Source of the DNA: Candidatus Pacearchaeota archaeon RBG_13_36_9
GTDB taxonomy: Archaea > Nanobdellota > Nanobdellia > Pacearchaeales > GW2011-AR1
Assembly (NCBI GenBank): GCA_001786395.1
Contig: MFWN01000050.1
Span: forward strand, 6,402 to 13,221
Reading direction: 5' to 3'
DNA length: 6,820 bases
A model generated the notes under the pieces. The model was not told where the DNA came from. It was given only the letters and a program-made list of their open reading frames with translations, and searched no databases. Made by a program: the position numbers and the translations under genes. Positions 1 to 6,223 of the stretch are shown in pieces. Every line of letters starts with the position of its first letter. Position 1 is the stretch's first letter.

Positions 1-22
1 TTAAAGCTTACTGAAATTAGTT

Positions 23-388
23 TTAGTAAAATTCCTCTATGACTTCGGGTTTATTAAGATACCAGATAATTACAATGCTTATAATAATCTCAATTATCAT
101 ACTGACCCGAATGCCATATTTAACCAAAAATATAGCAAGAATAAATATATTAAATGCAGACGCTAATACTGTTGCCTCTCTCGCAATTTTAAAGGACAAT
201 AAAAGCCCGATGCCACATAGAACAAACAATAAAAATAAGCCAATACTCAATAGAGTAAGAACAGGTGACGAATAATCTAATAAAGTTAGCGGATAATATG
301 TAGATAGAAGTAAGAATATAGAAATTAAGGGTACTCCAAATTCTAATTTTTTAATATCCTTAAATCTTTGTCCAATTTTTAAATCCAT
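23..388 (-). CDS. Small multi-pass membrane protein, function unknown
   Basis: This 121-residue protein has a short basic, soluble N-terminus (about residues 1-17, several Lys/Arg) followed by roughly four hydrophobic segments at about 18-36, 43-67, 72-90 and 94-111. It ends in a short acidic tail, Tyr-Leu-Asn-Lys-Pro-Glu-Val-Ile-Glu-Glu-Phe-Tyr. A final helix followed by 'W-Y-L-x-(K/R)-P-E-V' is a pattern I have seen in small archaeal and bacterial integral membrane proteins, but I cannot assign a family. There are no catalytic motifs or cysteine pairs. It starts 40 bases after the MBF1-like gene ends, on the same strand. A weak TATA-like stretch (GTTTGATAAT, 411-420) sits about 27 bases before the ATG, so it may have its own start site or be co-transcribed. 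A stronger AT box (391-399) lies too close to the ATG to drive this start. The gene is probably real, given its length, membrane pattern and fit between neighbours. Confidence 0.7.
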   Translation of the reverse strand: MDLKIGQRFKDIKKLEFGVPLISIFLLLSTYYPLTLLDYSSPVLTLLSIGLFLLFVLCGIGLLLSFKIAREATVLASAFNIFILAIFLVKYGIRVSMIIEIIISIVIIWYLNKPEVIEEFY

Positions 389-428
389 TTATTTTTAAAC
401 CTTACTAAGAATTATCAAACTGACATTT

Positions 429-1634
429 TTATCCATCTTCAATAACTTCTATCTCATCCCCTAACAAGCTCTCAGGCGGCTTTTTTTCAGAGAGTTCTGA
501 TAATTTTTGGAAATCCGCCTCTCGTATGACCTCCTCTTCAATTTCAATGGGCTTTTCCTCTTTCTTAGCCTGTTCTCCAGGTTTTCCTCTCAAAACCTGC
601 TTGATCTGCTCCTGCTCTGATTTTTTTTCCAGCATCCTTGCCTCCATTTTTTCTTTCTCTAAAGCTGTTTTCTCCTTATCCTTCTTTTTTTCTGCCAGTT
701 CAGCAATGCTCGGAACTTTTTCTTCTTTCTTCTCCTCACCAATACCCCGTATAGCCCTGTTTAACATTGCCCTTTTCTCTTCCATGCTTTCCACACCGCC
801 CAGCGCAAGGTTTTTCATTTCCTGGCCAACTTTATTCCTAAATTCTTTCTGCTCAGCTTCACCTTGCTCTATCCTTTCTAATCTTTCCTCCTGCTCTTTC
901 TCGTCTTTAATTTTCTTCAAATCTGCAATTGTAATATTATCCATCAATTCCGGCTTAAACTTTAAAACACGCGCAGGCCTTTTTTCTTTTTCTTCTTGGA
1001 GCTCTTCTGCCCTCATCTGAACTAAATCTCCTTCCTCCAGCTCTTCTTCTAAAATGGGCTTTATTGGTTCAGATACTATCTCTGAACTCGGAGCTAAGGA
1101 GGCTTGCTTTTTTCTTCTCTCCCTTTCCAGCTCTTCTTCATCCACCTCTCTAATCCGAATCTGGAAGAATTGCTCTAATTTCTTTATCAATTTCTCAGAC
1201 TCTTCAGGAAGCTCACCTTTCTCCACCATCTTAAGGGCACTCTCGCTTTCTCCGATTGCCCTAGCCAGATGGCTCAGGCTCATTCCTCGATTCCTTCTTG
1301 CTCTCATGACATGCCAGTGAAAGTTTCTTATAAGATTGAAAGGGCTTGAGTCAGGCTTTTCCAGCTCGGGGTGCTCGTCAAGTTTTCTTATTTCAGACAG
1401 CATGCTCTTGCTAACTTTCTCAGGCTCCCAATTGCCAGAAAGCCGCCTAAGCCTTTCATACACCCCCTGGCTCCTCTCAGCAGCCTTTAGCTGTGAAGTG
1501 GAAGGCTTTCTCAAAACAGGTATGTTTTCTGTTATTGCACATCTTTCACAGACTTTCACCAAATCATTTTCATAGAGGGCATCACTAAGCTTAACTTCTT
1601 TTGCCTCTCTCTCGCATCTAAAACACCTAGCCAT
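429..1634 (-). CDS. MBF1-like zinc-ribbon/HTH protein with long charged C-terminal tail
   Basis: This 401-residue protein resembles archaeal multiprotein bridging factor 1, a ribosome- and transcription-associated protein. The N-terminus carries a zinc ribbon with Cys4-x2-Cys7 and Cys29-x2-Cys32. After a linker, residues about 104-162 form a Cro/XRE-type helix-turn-helix (R-x-R-R-N-R-G-M-S-L-x-x-L-A-R-A-I-G-E-S-E-S). Archaeal MBF1 proteins usually end soon after this, at about 150-170 residues. Here about 235 more residues follow, rich in Glu, Lys, Arg and Gln and predicted to be coiled-coil or disordered. Two less repetitive islands stand out: 'M-D-N-I-T-I-A-D-L-K-K-I-K' near residue 232, and the extreme C-terminus with 'S-L-L-G-D-E-I-E-V-I-E-D'. 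These could be docking motifs (inference). The start is supported by a TATA-like box about 31 bases upstream, giving a nearly leaderless mRNA. The MBF1 assignment is firm for the first 160 residues; the role of the tail is unknown. Confidence 0.85.
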   Translation of the reverse strand: MARCFRCEREAKEVKLSDALYENDLVKVCERCAITENIPVLRKPSTSQLKAAERSQGVYERLRRLSGNWEPEKVSKSMLSEIRKLDEHPELEKPDSSPFNLIRNFHWHVMRARRNRGMSLSHLARAIGESESALKMVEKGELPEESEKLIKKLEQFFQIRIREVDEEELERERRKKQASLAPSSEIVSEPIKPILEEELEEGDLVQMRAEELQEEKEKRPARVLKFKPELMDNITIADLKKIKDEKEQEERLERIEQGEAEQKEFRNKVGQEMKNLALGGVESMEEKRAMLNRAIRGIGEEKKEEKVPSIAELAEKKKDKEKTALEKEKMEARMLEKKSEQEQIKQVLRGKPGEQAKKEEKPIEIEEEVIREADFQKLSELSEKKPPESLLGDEIEVIEDG

Positions 1635-1660
1635 TTTAAAAAGGAATAAAGAAAACTAAT

Positions 1661-1671
1661 TTTTAAATAAA
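1661..1671 (-). promoter_or_regulatory. TATA-like promoter box of the MBF1-like gene
   Basis: On the minus strand this reads TTTATTTAAAA. Its centre is about 31 bases before the ATG at 1634. An archaeal TATA box lies about 26 bases before the transcription start, so the leader would be only about 5 bases. No Shine-Dalgarno sequence precedes the ATG, in agreement with near-leaderless translation. Confidence 0.5.
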
Positions 1672-1679
1672 TATGTTAT

Positions 1680-1685
1680 AAAAAA
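1680..1685 (-). terminator. Possible oligo-U terminator after the thioredoxin-like gene
   Basis: On the minus strand a run of six T residues lies about 33 bases after the TAA at 1719-1721, in an AT-rich gap with no obvious hairpin. Archaeal RNA polymerase can terminate at such U-tracts. The run is short and sits in generally AT-rich DNA, so this is tentative. Confidence 0.22.
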
Positions 1686-1718
1686 TATATATCCAAAATT
1701 TCCCGTGTTTATTTGAAA

Positions 1719-2381
1719 TTACTTAATCAGCTTGACTATTTCCTCTACTGTTTTAAGCTCTGTAATTTTTGTCTTTTCATCAATTAATATAACAGGCAGC
1801 TCGCTTTCAGAAACATTGTAAATCCCCATCATCAGGATTACAGAAGAAAGGTTATTATCCCCTGCCATAGGTATGAGAACAATTTCATCCCCTTTCTCTT
1901 CTTTTAATTCAGAGAGAATCCTGGAAAAAACTCCCTGCTTGGTCTTAGTGTCTATTGAGGGTTTAGTATACTCATATATATAAACAACAGTATGAAAGTC
2001 AGCTTTGCACTTCTTTTTTATTTGAACTGAATTCGCCCATAAAAGGGCCCTTAGAATGTCATATTTCTTGTGTTCTAACTTTATTTCTTCGGTGAAGGTC
2101 TCTGCTCCTTCGTATCTCGATAAAGTCTCTGCTTCTTCAAAAATTCTGTTAGCAAAAGACAAAGTTTCCTGGATAGAAGTGTTGCAATCAAAAAGCGGCA
2201 GAGAGGATAGCTGCCCCTGGGCTTGAAGGTCTAGTAAAACTACCTCCGATTGCCTATACAGATAATCTATCTTACTTGCCCTCCAATTTTCAAAAACAAC
2301 CCCTGCAATAATCCCCATTGCAAATATGAAGATAGTGACTAATAAAGTCTGCCAAAAAACATGTTTTTGTGAGCCGAACAT
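1719..2381 (-). CDS. Membrane-anchored protein with degenerate thioredoxin-like domain
   Basis: This 220-residue protein has one N-terminal transmembrane helix (about residues 11-31) after a short Lys-containing start, so it is probably anchored with the rest outside the cell. Residues about 35-125 are helical with two cysteines, Cys66 in 'L-P-L-F-D-C' and Cys125 in 'K-K-K-C-K', which could form a disulfide. From about residue 130 the pattern looks like a thioredoxin fold: a strand (T-V-V-Y-I-Y-E-Y), a helix, a strand (E-I-V-L-I-P-M), a helix, then 'E-L-P-V-I-L-I-D-E-K', which resembles the cis-proline loop and following strand (Pro196). The place where Cys-x-x-Cys would sit, just after the first strand (residues about 139-149), contains no cysteine, so a redox-active site is not expected. 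I associate this architecture with uncharacterised DPANN proteins; the fold assignment is inference. It has its own plausible promoter and is 51 bases downstream of the glycosyltransferase. Confidence 0.72.
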   Translation of the reverse strand: MFGSQKHVFWQTLLVTIFIFAMGIIAGVVFENWRASKIDYLYRQSEVVLLDLQAQGQLSSLPLFDCNTSIQETLSFANRIFEEAETLSRYEGAETFTEEIKLEHKKYDILRALLWANSVQIKKKCKADFHTVVYIYEYTKPSIDTKTKQGVFSRILSELKEEKGDEIVLIPMAGDNNLSSVILMMGIYNVSESELPVILIDEKTKITELKTVEEIVKLIK

Positions 2382-2406
2382 TTTATTATGTCCTTAAATT
2401 CGGTTT

Positions 2407-2416
2407 CTTATTAAAG
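2407..2416 (-). promoter_or_regulatory. BRE/TATA-like promoter of the thioredoxin-like gene
   Basis: The minus strand reads CGAAAG followed by CTTTAATAAG (the TATA-like part occupies these positions; the CGAAAG lies directly before and overlaps its first two bases). A purine-rich BRE-like element beside a TATA-like box, centred about 30 bases before the ATG at 2381, is the expected archaeal core promoter arrangement. Confidence 0.45.
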
Positions 2417-2432
2417 CTTTCGATAAATAAAC

Positions 2433-3671
2433 TCACTTCCATTCCATTTTCCCCCTAGCTAATTTCCATATAGAGCTTATTAAAATTAACGGGTATAAGG
2501 AGTTATAAACAAAAACATAAAAAAATAGATCAAACATCCTTTGTTTAGTGAGCAACTTTTCTTTTAACACTTTTAATATGATAAAAGTAAACACTAGGCC
2601 AAACAAAAATAAGAGCACCCCTAAATAATTTAAAAAAGAAGGAGTTAAATAAAAATCATTAAGAGTCACTAACGGAGTGTTAGCCGTAATTGAATATCGG
2701 GTGTATAAAAAGTTGGAGATAATCCTCGTTGAAAAAATATAGATGAAAACTCCCAGGCCCACAGAACCAAGAAATGTTCCTAGAATAAAAAATGGCACAA
2801 TAAACATTCCCAGCATGCCTGTTTTTGGGTTTAGCATTGTTTTCCAGTGTTTTTTTATGCACTGCAGTCCTCCGAGAAGCCATCTCCTTCTCTGGCTGAA
2901 CCACTCCTTGAACTTTGTTGGAGCAGTGCTTGTAACTTGAGTTGCCAGACACATCCTTCTCTTCCATTTATAATAAGCAAGACTCCAGGTTGCTTCTATG
3001 TCTTGCGTGAGATTTTTTTCATCAAACCCGCCTATTTCGTCCAAAGCTGTTTTCCTGTAAACGGCTAATGGCCCCGGAGTAACATAAACCCCATCAACAT
3101 AATCGAGAAGCCTTCTAGAAAAGCCAATGGTCTTGTACTCTATATACTGAAGCCTTTCAAGAAACTTGTCATTGTTTCTTACATAAACGGGAGCAGTTAC
3201 AACTCCTACTCTGGGGTCATCAAAATATCCCACCATTTTTTTCAAGCAATCGCCCGAAGGGTAAGAATCCGCATCAACTACTGCAATTAATTCTCCCCTA
3301 GCATTCCTAAGGCCTACATTTTGCGAGCCTGCAGCATTGCCAAGATTCTTCTCGTTGTTAATAAGCTTTATTTTAGGATAAACTTTTTTAAATTTTTCAA
3401 CAACTTCCCGGGTATTATCTGTAGAGCAGTCATTTACTACAATAACCTCTATAATGTTATCATAATCTATATCAAAAATAGCCTTTAAAGCTTCTCCAAT
3501 TGTCTCTCCTTCATTATAAGCTGGGACAACAAAGCTTACCCCATAATGTTTGCCAAGTTCTTCAAAAGAGAATAAATCCTTCCTGTTGCGCACATAAATC
3601 AAGAGAAAAAAGATTAGGAAATATAAGAAAACAAACATATATGCTAAATAGATAAATGGCAGTACTCTCAT
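2433..3671 (-). CDS. Membrane glycosyltransferase family 2, processive (cellulose/hyaluronan/PNAG synthase-like) type
   Basis: This 412-residue protein transfers sugars from nucleotide donors at the inner face of the membrane and probably builds or exports a polysaccharide or glycolipid. One helix (about 5-27) precedes a cytoplasmic GT-A domain. The domain contains 'V-V-P-A-Y-N-E' (48-54), 'V-V-N-D-C-S-T-D-N-T' (78-87), the metal-binding 'D-A-D' (133-135), 'T-P-G-P-L' (198-202), the catalytic-base region 'T-Q-D' (222-224, in place of the common T-E-D) and the acceptor/processivity motif 'Q-R-R-R-W' (260-264). Helices follow at about 286-312, 346-368 and 381-402. Length and order of motifs match PgaC/HAS-like synthases, but the sugar cannot be read from sequence. 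The gene starts 33 bases after the scpB stop and ends in TGA. A divergent deacetylase-like gene about 2 kb away would fit N-acetylated glycan handling, but that link is speculative. Confidence 0.92.
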   Translation of the reverse strand: MRVLPFIYLAYMFVFLYFLIFFLLIYVRNRKDLFSFEELGKHYGVSFVVPAYNEGETIGEALKAIFDIDYDNIIEVIVVNDCSTDNTREVVEKFKKVYPKIKLINNEKNLGNAAGSQNVGLRNARGELIAVVDADSYPSGDCLKKMVGYFDDPRVGVVTAPVYVRNNDKFLERLQYIEYKTIGFSRRLLDYVDGVYVTPGPLAVYRKTALDEIGGFDEKNLTQDIEATWSLAYYKWKRRMCLATQVTSTAPTKFKEWFSQRRRWLLGGLQCIKKHWKTMLNPKTGMLGMFIVPFFILGTFLGSVGLGVFIYIFSTRIISNFLYTRYSITANTPLVTLNDFYLTPSFLNYLGVLLFLFGLVFTFIILKVLKEKLLTKQRMFDLFFYVFVYNSLYPLILISSIWKLARGKMEWK

Positions 3672-3700
3672 TTTTATACAAGATAAAAGTAAGAAAATTA

Positions 3701-3709
3701 ATATTTAAG
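3701..3709 (-). promoter_or_regulatory. Possible TATA box of the glycosyltransferase gene, overlapping the scpB stop codon
   Basis: The minus strand reads CTTAAATAT, centred about 34 bases before the ATG at 3671, and it includes the TAA stop of scpB. Spacing is slightly long, giving a leader of about 8 bases. A second AT box (TATAAAAA, 3671-3678) lies directly at the ATG and would fit only if translation began further in. Co-transcription with scpB is equally possible. Confidence 0.3.
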
Positions 3710-4391
3710 GATTATTGTTCTCTAACATGGATTTATCTTCCTGCTCAATTGTTTCTGCTACAGCCTCAACTGGATCTTTCCTTCCTTCTATCTCTTGCTT
3801 TTCTTCTGCGCTTTCCACAACTTCCCTTCTTTCTACAGCCCCTACAGTTTCTTCTCCAGTGTCTCTTCCTGTTTCCTGCCTTTCTCTTTCTCCCTTGCCA
3901 ACTGTGAAGTAATCGTAAAATTCATCGCTTAAAGAAAGCTCCTTAGTATGCCCTATTTTCTTTCCCCTTACAAGACCCATTTCAATGAAATTTTTTACAT
4001 GGTCGTAAGCCTTATTCCCCCTAATTTTTATTATGACTGACTGTTTTACCGGCTGCTTATAAGCTATAATTGCAAGTGTTTCCTGCTCTGCTTTTGTAAA
4101 TTCAGCTGTTCCTGTGGCAAGCTTATTAACCATATTCCTGTATTCCTGCTTAACATCCATTTTCCACCTGTCTTCTTTCTGCAATACTTCTATAGCACAA
4201 CTATCATCATACTTATCAGTAAGTTTTTCAATTAGCTCCCTTAAAAGAAGCGGGTTGATTTCAGTTAAGGCAACAAGCTCCTGCAAAGACAAAAATCTTC
4301 CAGATATGAACAATGCAGCTTCCACTTTTTTAAGATTCTTGATTTCTTCTGCATTATCTACCTCTTCTTGGCTTTCAGATGTTAACTCCAT
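3705..4391 (-). CDS. scpB: Segregation and condensation protein B (ScpB), condensin subunit
   Basis: This 228-residue protein is the ScpB partner of the SMC-ScpA condensin complex, which organises and segregates the chromosome. Two winged-helix domains are visible. The first begins 'V-E-A-A-L-F-I-S-G-R-F-L-S-L-Q-E-L' (about 23-39). The second carries the family signature 'E-Q-E-T-L-A-I-I-A-Y-K-Q-P-V' (102-115), followed by 'I-R-G-N-K-A-Y-D-H-V-K-N-F-I-E-M-G-L-V' (123-141). From about residue 166 there is a low-complexity, Glu-rich tail of about 60 residues, beyond the usual core and probably disordered. I choose the ATG at 4389-4391 because a TATA box is centred about 26 bases before it, which predicts transcription starting at or next to this A. 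An in-frame TTG at 4407-4409 would lie upstream of the transcript. No scpA or smc lies in the window. Confidence 0.92.
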   Translation of the reverse strand: MELTSESQEEVDNAEEIKNLKKVEAALFISGRFLSLQELVALTEINPLLLRELIEKLTDKYDDSCAIEVLQKEDRWKMDVKQEYRNMVNKLATGTAEFTKAEQETLAIIAYKQPVKQSVIIKIRGNKAYDHVKNFIEMGLVRGKKIGHTKELSLSDEFYDYFTVGKGERERQETGRDTGEETVGAVERREVVESAEEKQEIEGRKDPVEAVAETIEQEDKSMLENNNP

Positions 4392-4411
4392 GATAGATAA
4401 AGAAAACAAAG

Positions 4412-4425
4412 CATTTTAAAGGTTT
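4412..4425 (-). promoter_or_regulatory. Core promoter (BRE + TATA) of scpB
   Basis: The minus strand reads AAACCTTTAAAATG: a BRE-like AAACC directly before TTTAAAAT. The TATA centre (about 4416) is 25-26 bases before the ATG at 4391, exactly the TATA-to-start distance of a leaderless archaeal gene. The same 14 bases occur at 5683-5696 before the MFS gene. Confidence 0.6.
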
Positions 4426-4430
4426 TGATG

Positions 4431-5651
4431 TTACTTATTAGGCTTCCCGTCCCTTCGCTTCTCAACAATATTTTTTATCTTAAAAGAAATTAAAAACATT
4501 ACAAGCATAAATAAGCTGTACAACAGGAATACGAATTTAAATGGAAGGAACAGCAAAACAAAAGAAGCTGCAATCTTTCCTACGAACTGATTTACATCAA
4601 TAGTAGTATTATACGGTCCGTAAAACCTAAGCTCCTGCTTTTCCTTCAAGTTGTCAAAAAAGTAAGATTCTGAAGTTGCGCCAAGCATAGACAGCCCAAT
4701 GCTTGAAAGAACAATCAACAAAAGGACAATATAAACGTTGCTGACAAAAAAGCACATAAGCGAAAGCAAAAAAGGAATGAAAAATCCTATTTTGAATATT
4801 TTCTTGAATCCGACTTTTCCAGCAAGATCCGCAAAAAAGTACTCAAATAAAACTAAAGGGACTGCAGCAGCAAAAAGGAAATAACCCACCCATCTTATAT
4901 CCAACCCGCCTAAACCTTCTTTAACAATATATAAAGGCATAAAAAGATAAATTAAGACCCACCATAAATTTACTCCCCCTCCAAGAAGGTATGCAAGAAC
5001 CCTGTTTTTGGACTTAAAAAATTCAAAAAAATTCTTAACAACGTTTTTATCCATCCTCTTTTCCTTGTTCACATCTTTTATTTTAGAAGCCCTGAATATG
5101 AATAAGCCAATAAAAACAAAAACAGCGGACAAAGCGAAGATGAAATTTATTCCGTACCTTGCAGAAAGAGTTCCAGCTACTAGCGGGCCAATCAGCCAGG
5201 ATAGGTTTAAGAAAGTATAATTAAGCCCCTCGTTTCTAGAGAGATGTTTCTCAGAAGAGCTGTCTCTGACAATAATCCCAAAGCAAGTTATCTTCAGGCT
5301 TATTAATATCGAAACAGCAATAGCTAACACCAGAAAAAGGTAAAAATTATGGGTTACAGCAAATAGTACATAGCAGAGGCCAAATAAAAGGAGGGTTATA
5401 AAATACAGCCGGGACTTGCTGGATTTTTCTATTAGAGGTACAATCAAGAAAAATGAAAAAAAAGAAACCAGCGTAAGAAAAGATGAAAGAAAGCCAATTA
5501 AAGCTATATTATCAATAAAACTATGCATGTAGACAGCCCAAATAGTATCCACAAAAGAAGATGACAGCCCAATGATAACAGTAACTAAAGAAATCCAGCC
5601 GATTTTTGTAAAAATAAGGCTTCCCCTCTCTTTTCTGAATAATATTCCCAT
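4431..5651 (-). CDS. Major facilitator superfamily (MFS) transporter, substrate unknown
   Basis: This 406-residue integral membrane protein has about twelve hydrophobic segments in two six-helix halves separated by a charged cytoplasmic loop (about 189-216, rich in Lys, Asp and Glu). This is the standard MFS plan and length. 'W-L-I-G-P-L-V-A-G' in helix 5 (152-160) resembles MFS motif C. 'A-D-L-A-G-K-V-G-F-K-K' (274-284) between helices 8 and 9 is the second-half copy of motif A (D-x-x-G-R/K-x-G-R/K). The first-half motif A is weak ('L-I-E-K-S-S-K-S-R', about 73-81). Such proteins move sugars, drugs or other small solutes using ion gradients; nothing here fixes the substrate. It ends 39 bases before the scpB start. 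Its promoter is shared with the divergent deacetylase-like gene. The short leader contains AGAGG a few bases before the ATG, the only Shine-Dalgarno-like sequence I noticed, though it is closer to the start than usual. Confidence 0.88.
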   Translation of the reverse strand: MGILFRKERGSLIFTKIGWISLVTVIIGLSSSFVDTIWAVYMHSFIDNIALIGFLSSFLTLVSFFSFFLIVPLIEKSSKSRLYFITLLLFGLCYVLFAVTHNFYLFLVLAIAVSILISLKITCFGIIVRDSSSEKHLSRNEGLNYTFLNLSWLIGPLVAGTLSARYGINFIFALSAVFVFIGLFIFRASKIKDVNKEKRMDKNVVKNFFEFFKSKNRVLAYLLGGGVNLWWVLIYLFMPLYIVKEGLGGLDIRWVGYFLFAAAVPLVLFEYFFADLAGKVGFKKIFKIGFFIPFLLSLMCFFVSNVYIVLLLIVLSSIGLSMLGATSESYFFDNLKEKQELRFYGPYNTTIDVNQFVGKIAASFVLLFLPFKFVFLLYSLFMLVMFLISFKIKNIVEKRRDGKPNK

Positions 5652-5682
5652 TTTCCTCTTTTAGAAGAAAAAAGCAGCATAA

Positions 5683-5696
5683 CATTTTAAAGGTTT
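5683..5696. promoter_or_regulatory. Shared divergent promoter between the MFS and deacetylase-like genes
   Basis: The minus strand reads AAACCTTTAAAATG, identical to the 14-base core upstream of scpB. Its TATA centre (about 5687) is about 36 bases before the MFS ATG, allowing a leader of about 10 bases. The TTTTAAA core is nearly symmetric, so it can also be read on the plus strand as CATTTTAAAGG. There its centre is 26-27 bases before the ATG at 5714, the distance expected for a leaderless transcript. No other well-placed TATA box exists for the plus-strand gene, so one box may serve both directions. Confidence 0.5.
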
Positions 5697-5713
5697 CTAT
5701 GCTTATAATAATC

Positions 5714-6223
5714 ATGAAAAAACGGCTGAAATATGCAGGATTATTTTTTGTAATAATCTTAGTTTGCATTTTTCTCCTGCTCTTGTTCAGATATTTTTCA
5801 AGCAGGCAGATAGATGATGTTTCTCCTGAAATTCAGTGCGACAATGCATTGTTAAAAAAAGCAGATATCCTTTATGTAATACCAATATTCAACAATTCCT
5901 CCATTTCAGAAAATAAAGAATGGTGCGATTCTATCCTGTCCCTAAACAAAACCTTAGCCATGCACGGAGTTTATCATACTTATCACGAGTTTCTGGAAGA
6001 TAGAAATGAAGCATACTTGCAGCAAGGAATAGGGGAGTTTGAAAAATGCTTTGGCAAAAAGCCAGACAGATTTAAGCCCCCTCAGATGGTAATTTCAAAG
6101 AACAACAAAGAACTGATAAAAAAAGATATGAAACTCAATTTTTATTTAAACGAAATATTTCATAAAACTTATCACTGCAGCGATACTGGTAAATACTCAA
6201 ATAAATTTATAGAAATATTTTAA
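5714..6223 (+). CDS. Membrane-anchored DUF2334 / polysaccharide-deacetylase-like protein
   Basis: This 169-residue protein starts with Met-Lys-Lys-Arg-Leu-Lys and one transmembrane helix (about 7-26), so it is probably anchored with the catalytic part outside. The rest resembles the compact DUF2334 branch of the NodB/CE4 deacetylase superfamily. It has 'I-D-D-V-S-P' (33-38), a candidate for the metal-binding Asp motif; 'M-H-G-V-Y-H-T-Y-H-E-F' (83-93), with His84 and His88 spaced like the CE4 H-x3-H motif; 'F-K-P-P' (120-123), like the R/K-P-P motif; and 'F-H-K-T-Y-H-C' (149-155), a possible late catalytic His. It is short for the superfamily (about 200-plus residues), with little between the DDVSP motif and the next strand, so whether it is an active deacetylase is uncertain. 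I chose the ATG at 5714 because of its TATA spacing; an in-frame ATG at 5699 would add five residues. It is the only plus-strand gene, divergent from the MFS gene, and its TAA abuts the aRF1 stop. Confidence 0.8.
   Translation: MKKRLKYAGLFFVIILVCIFLLLLFRYFSSRQIDDVSPEIQCDNALLKKADILYVIPIFNNSSISENKEWCDSILSLNKTLAMHGVYHTYHEFLEDRNEAYLQQGIGEFEKCFGKKPDRFKPPQMVISKNNKELIKKDMKLNFYLNEIFHKTYHCSDTGKYSNKFIEIF

Noticed and set aside
526..1020. 164-codon open frame on the plus strand, Ser/Phe rich
   Set aside because: It lies opposite the Glu/Lys-rich tail of the MBF1-like gene; antisense of GAA/GAG/AAA codons gives Phe/Ser/Leu without stops. No family resemblance and no promoter at the right distance.
1635..1718. 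A small RNA or riboswitch in the longest gap between genes
   Set aside because: The 84 bases are almost pure A/T with no convincing stem; they are explained by a TATA-like box and a possible U-tract terminator.
23..3671. A single long operon or a dedicated surface-polysaccharide cluster
   Set aside because: Most genes have their own TATA-like box at a plausible distance, and the functions (MBF1, ScpB, glycosyltransferase, membrane proteins) do not form one pathway, so I did not call a cluster.
3656..3912. Overlapping plus-strand open frames opposite the scpB 3' end
   Set aside because: They are the antisense of the Glu-rich ScpB tail, which naturally lacks stops, and have compositions (Leu/Phe/Ser runs) typical of such shadows.
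5521..5769. 82-codon minus-strand open frame across the MFS start and divergent promoter
   Set aside because: It runs out of frame through the first helices of the well-supported MFS protein and across the shared promoter; it has no recognisable domain.
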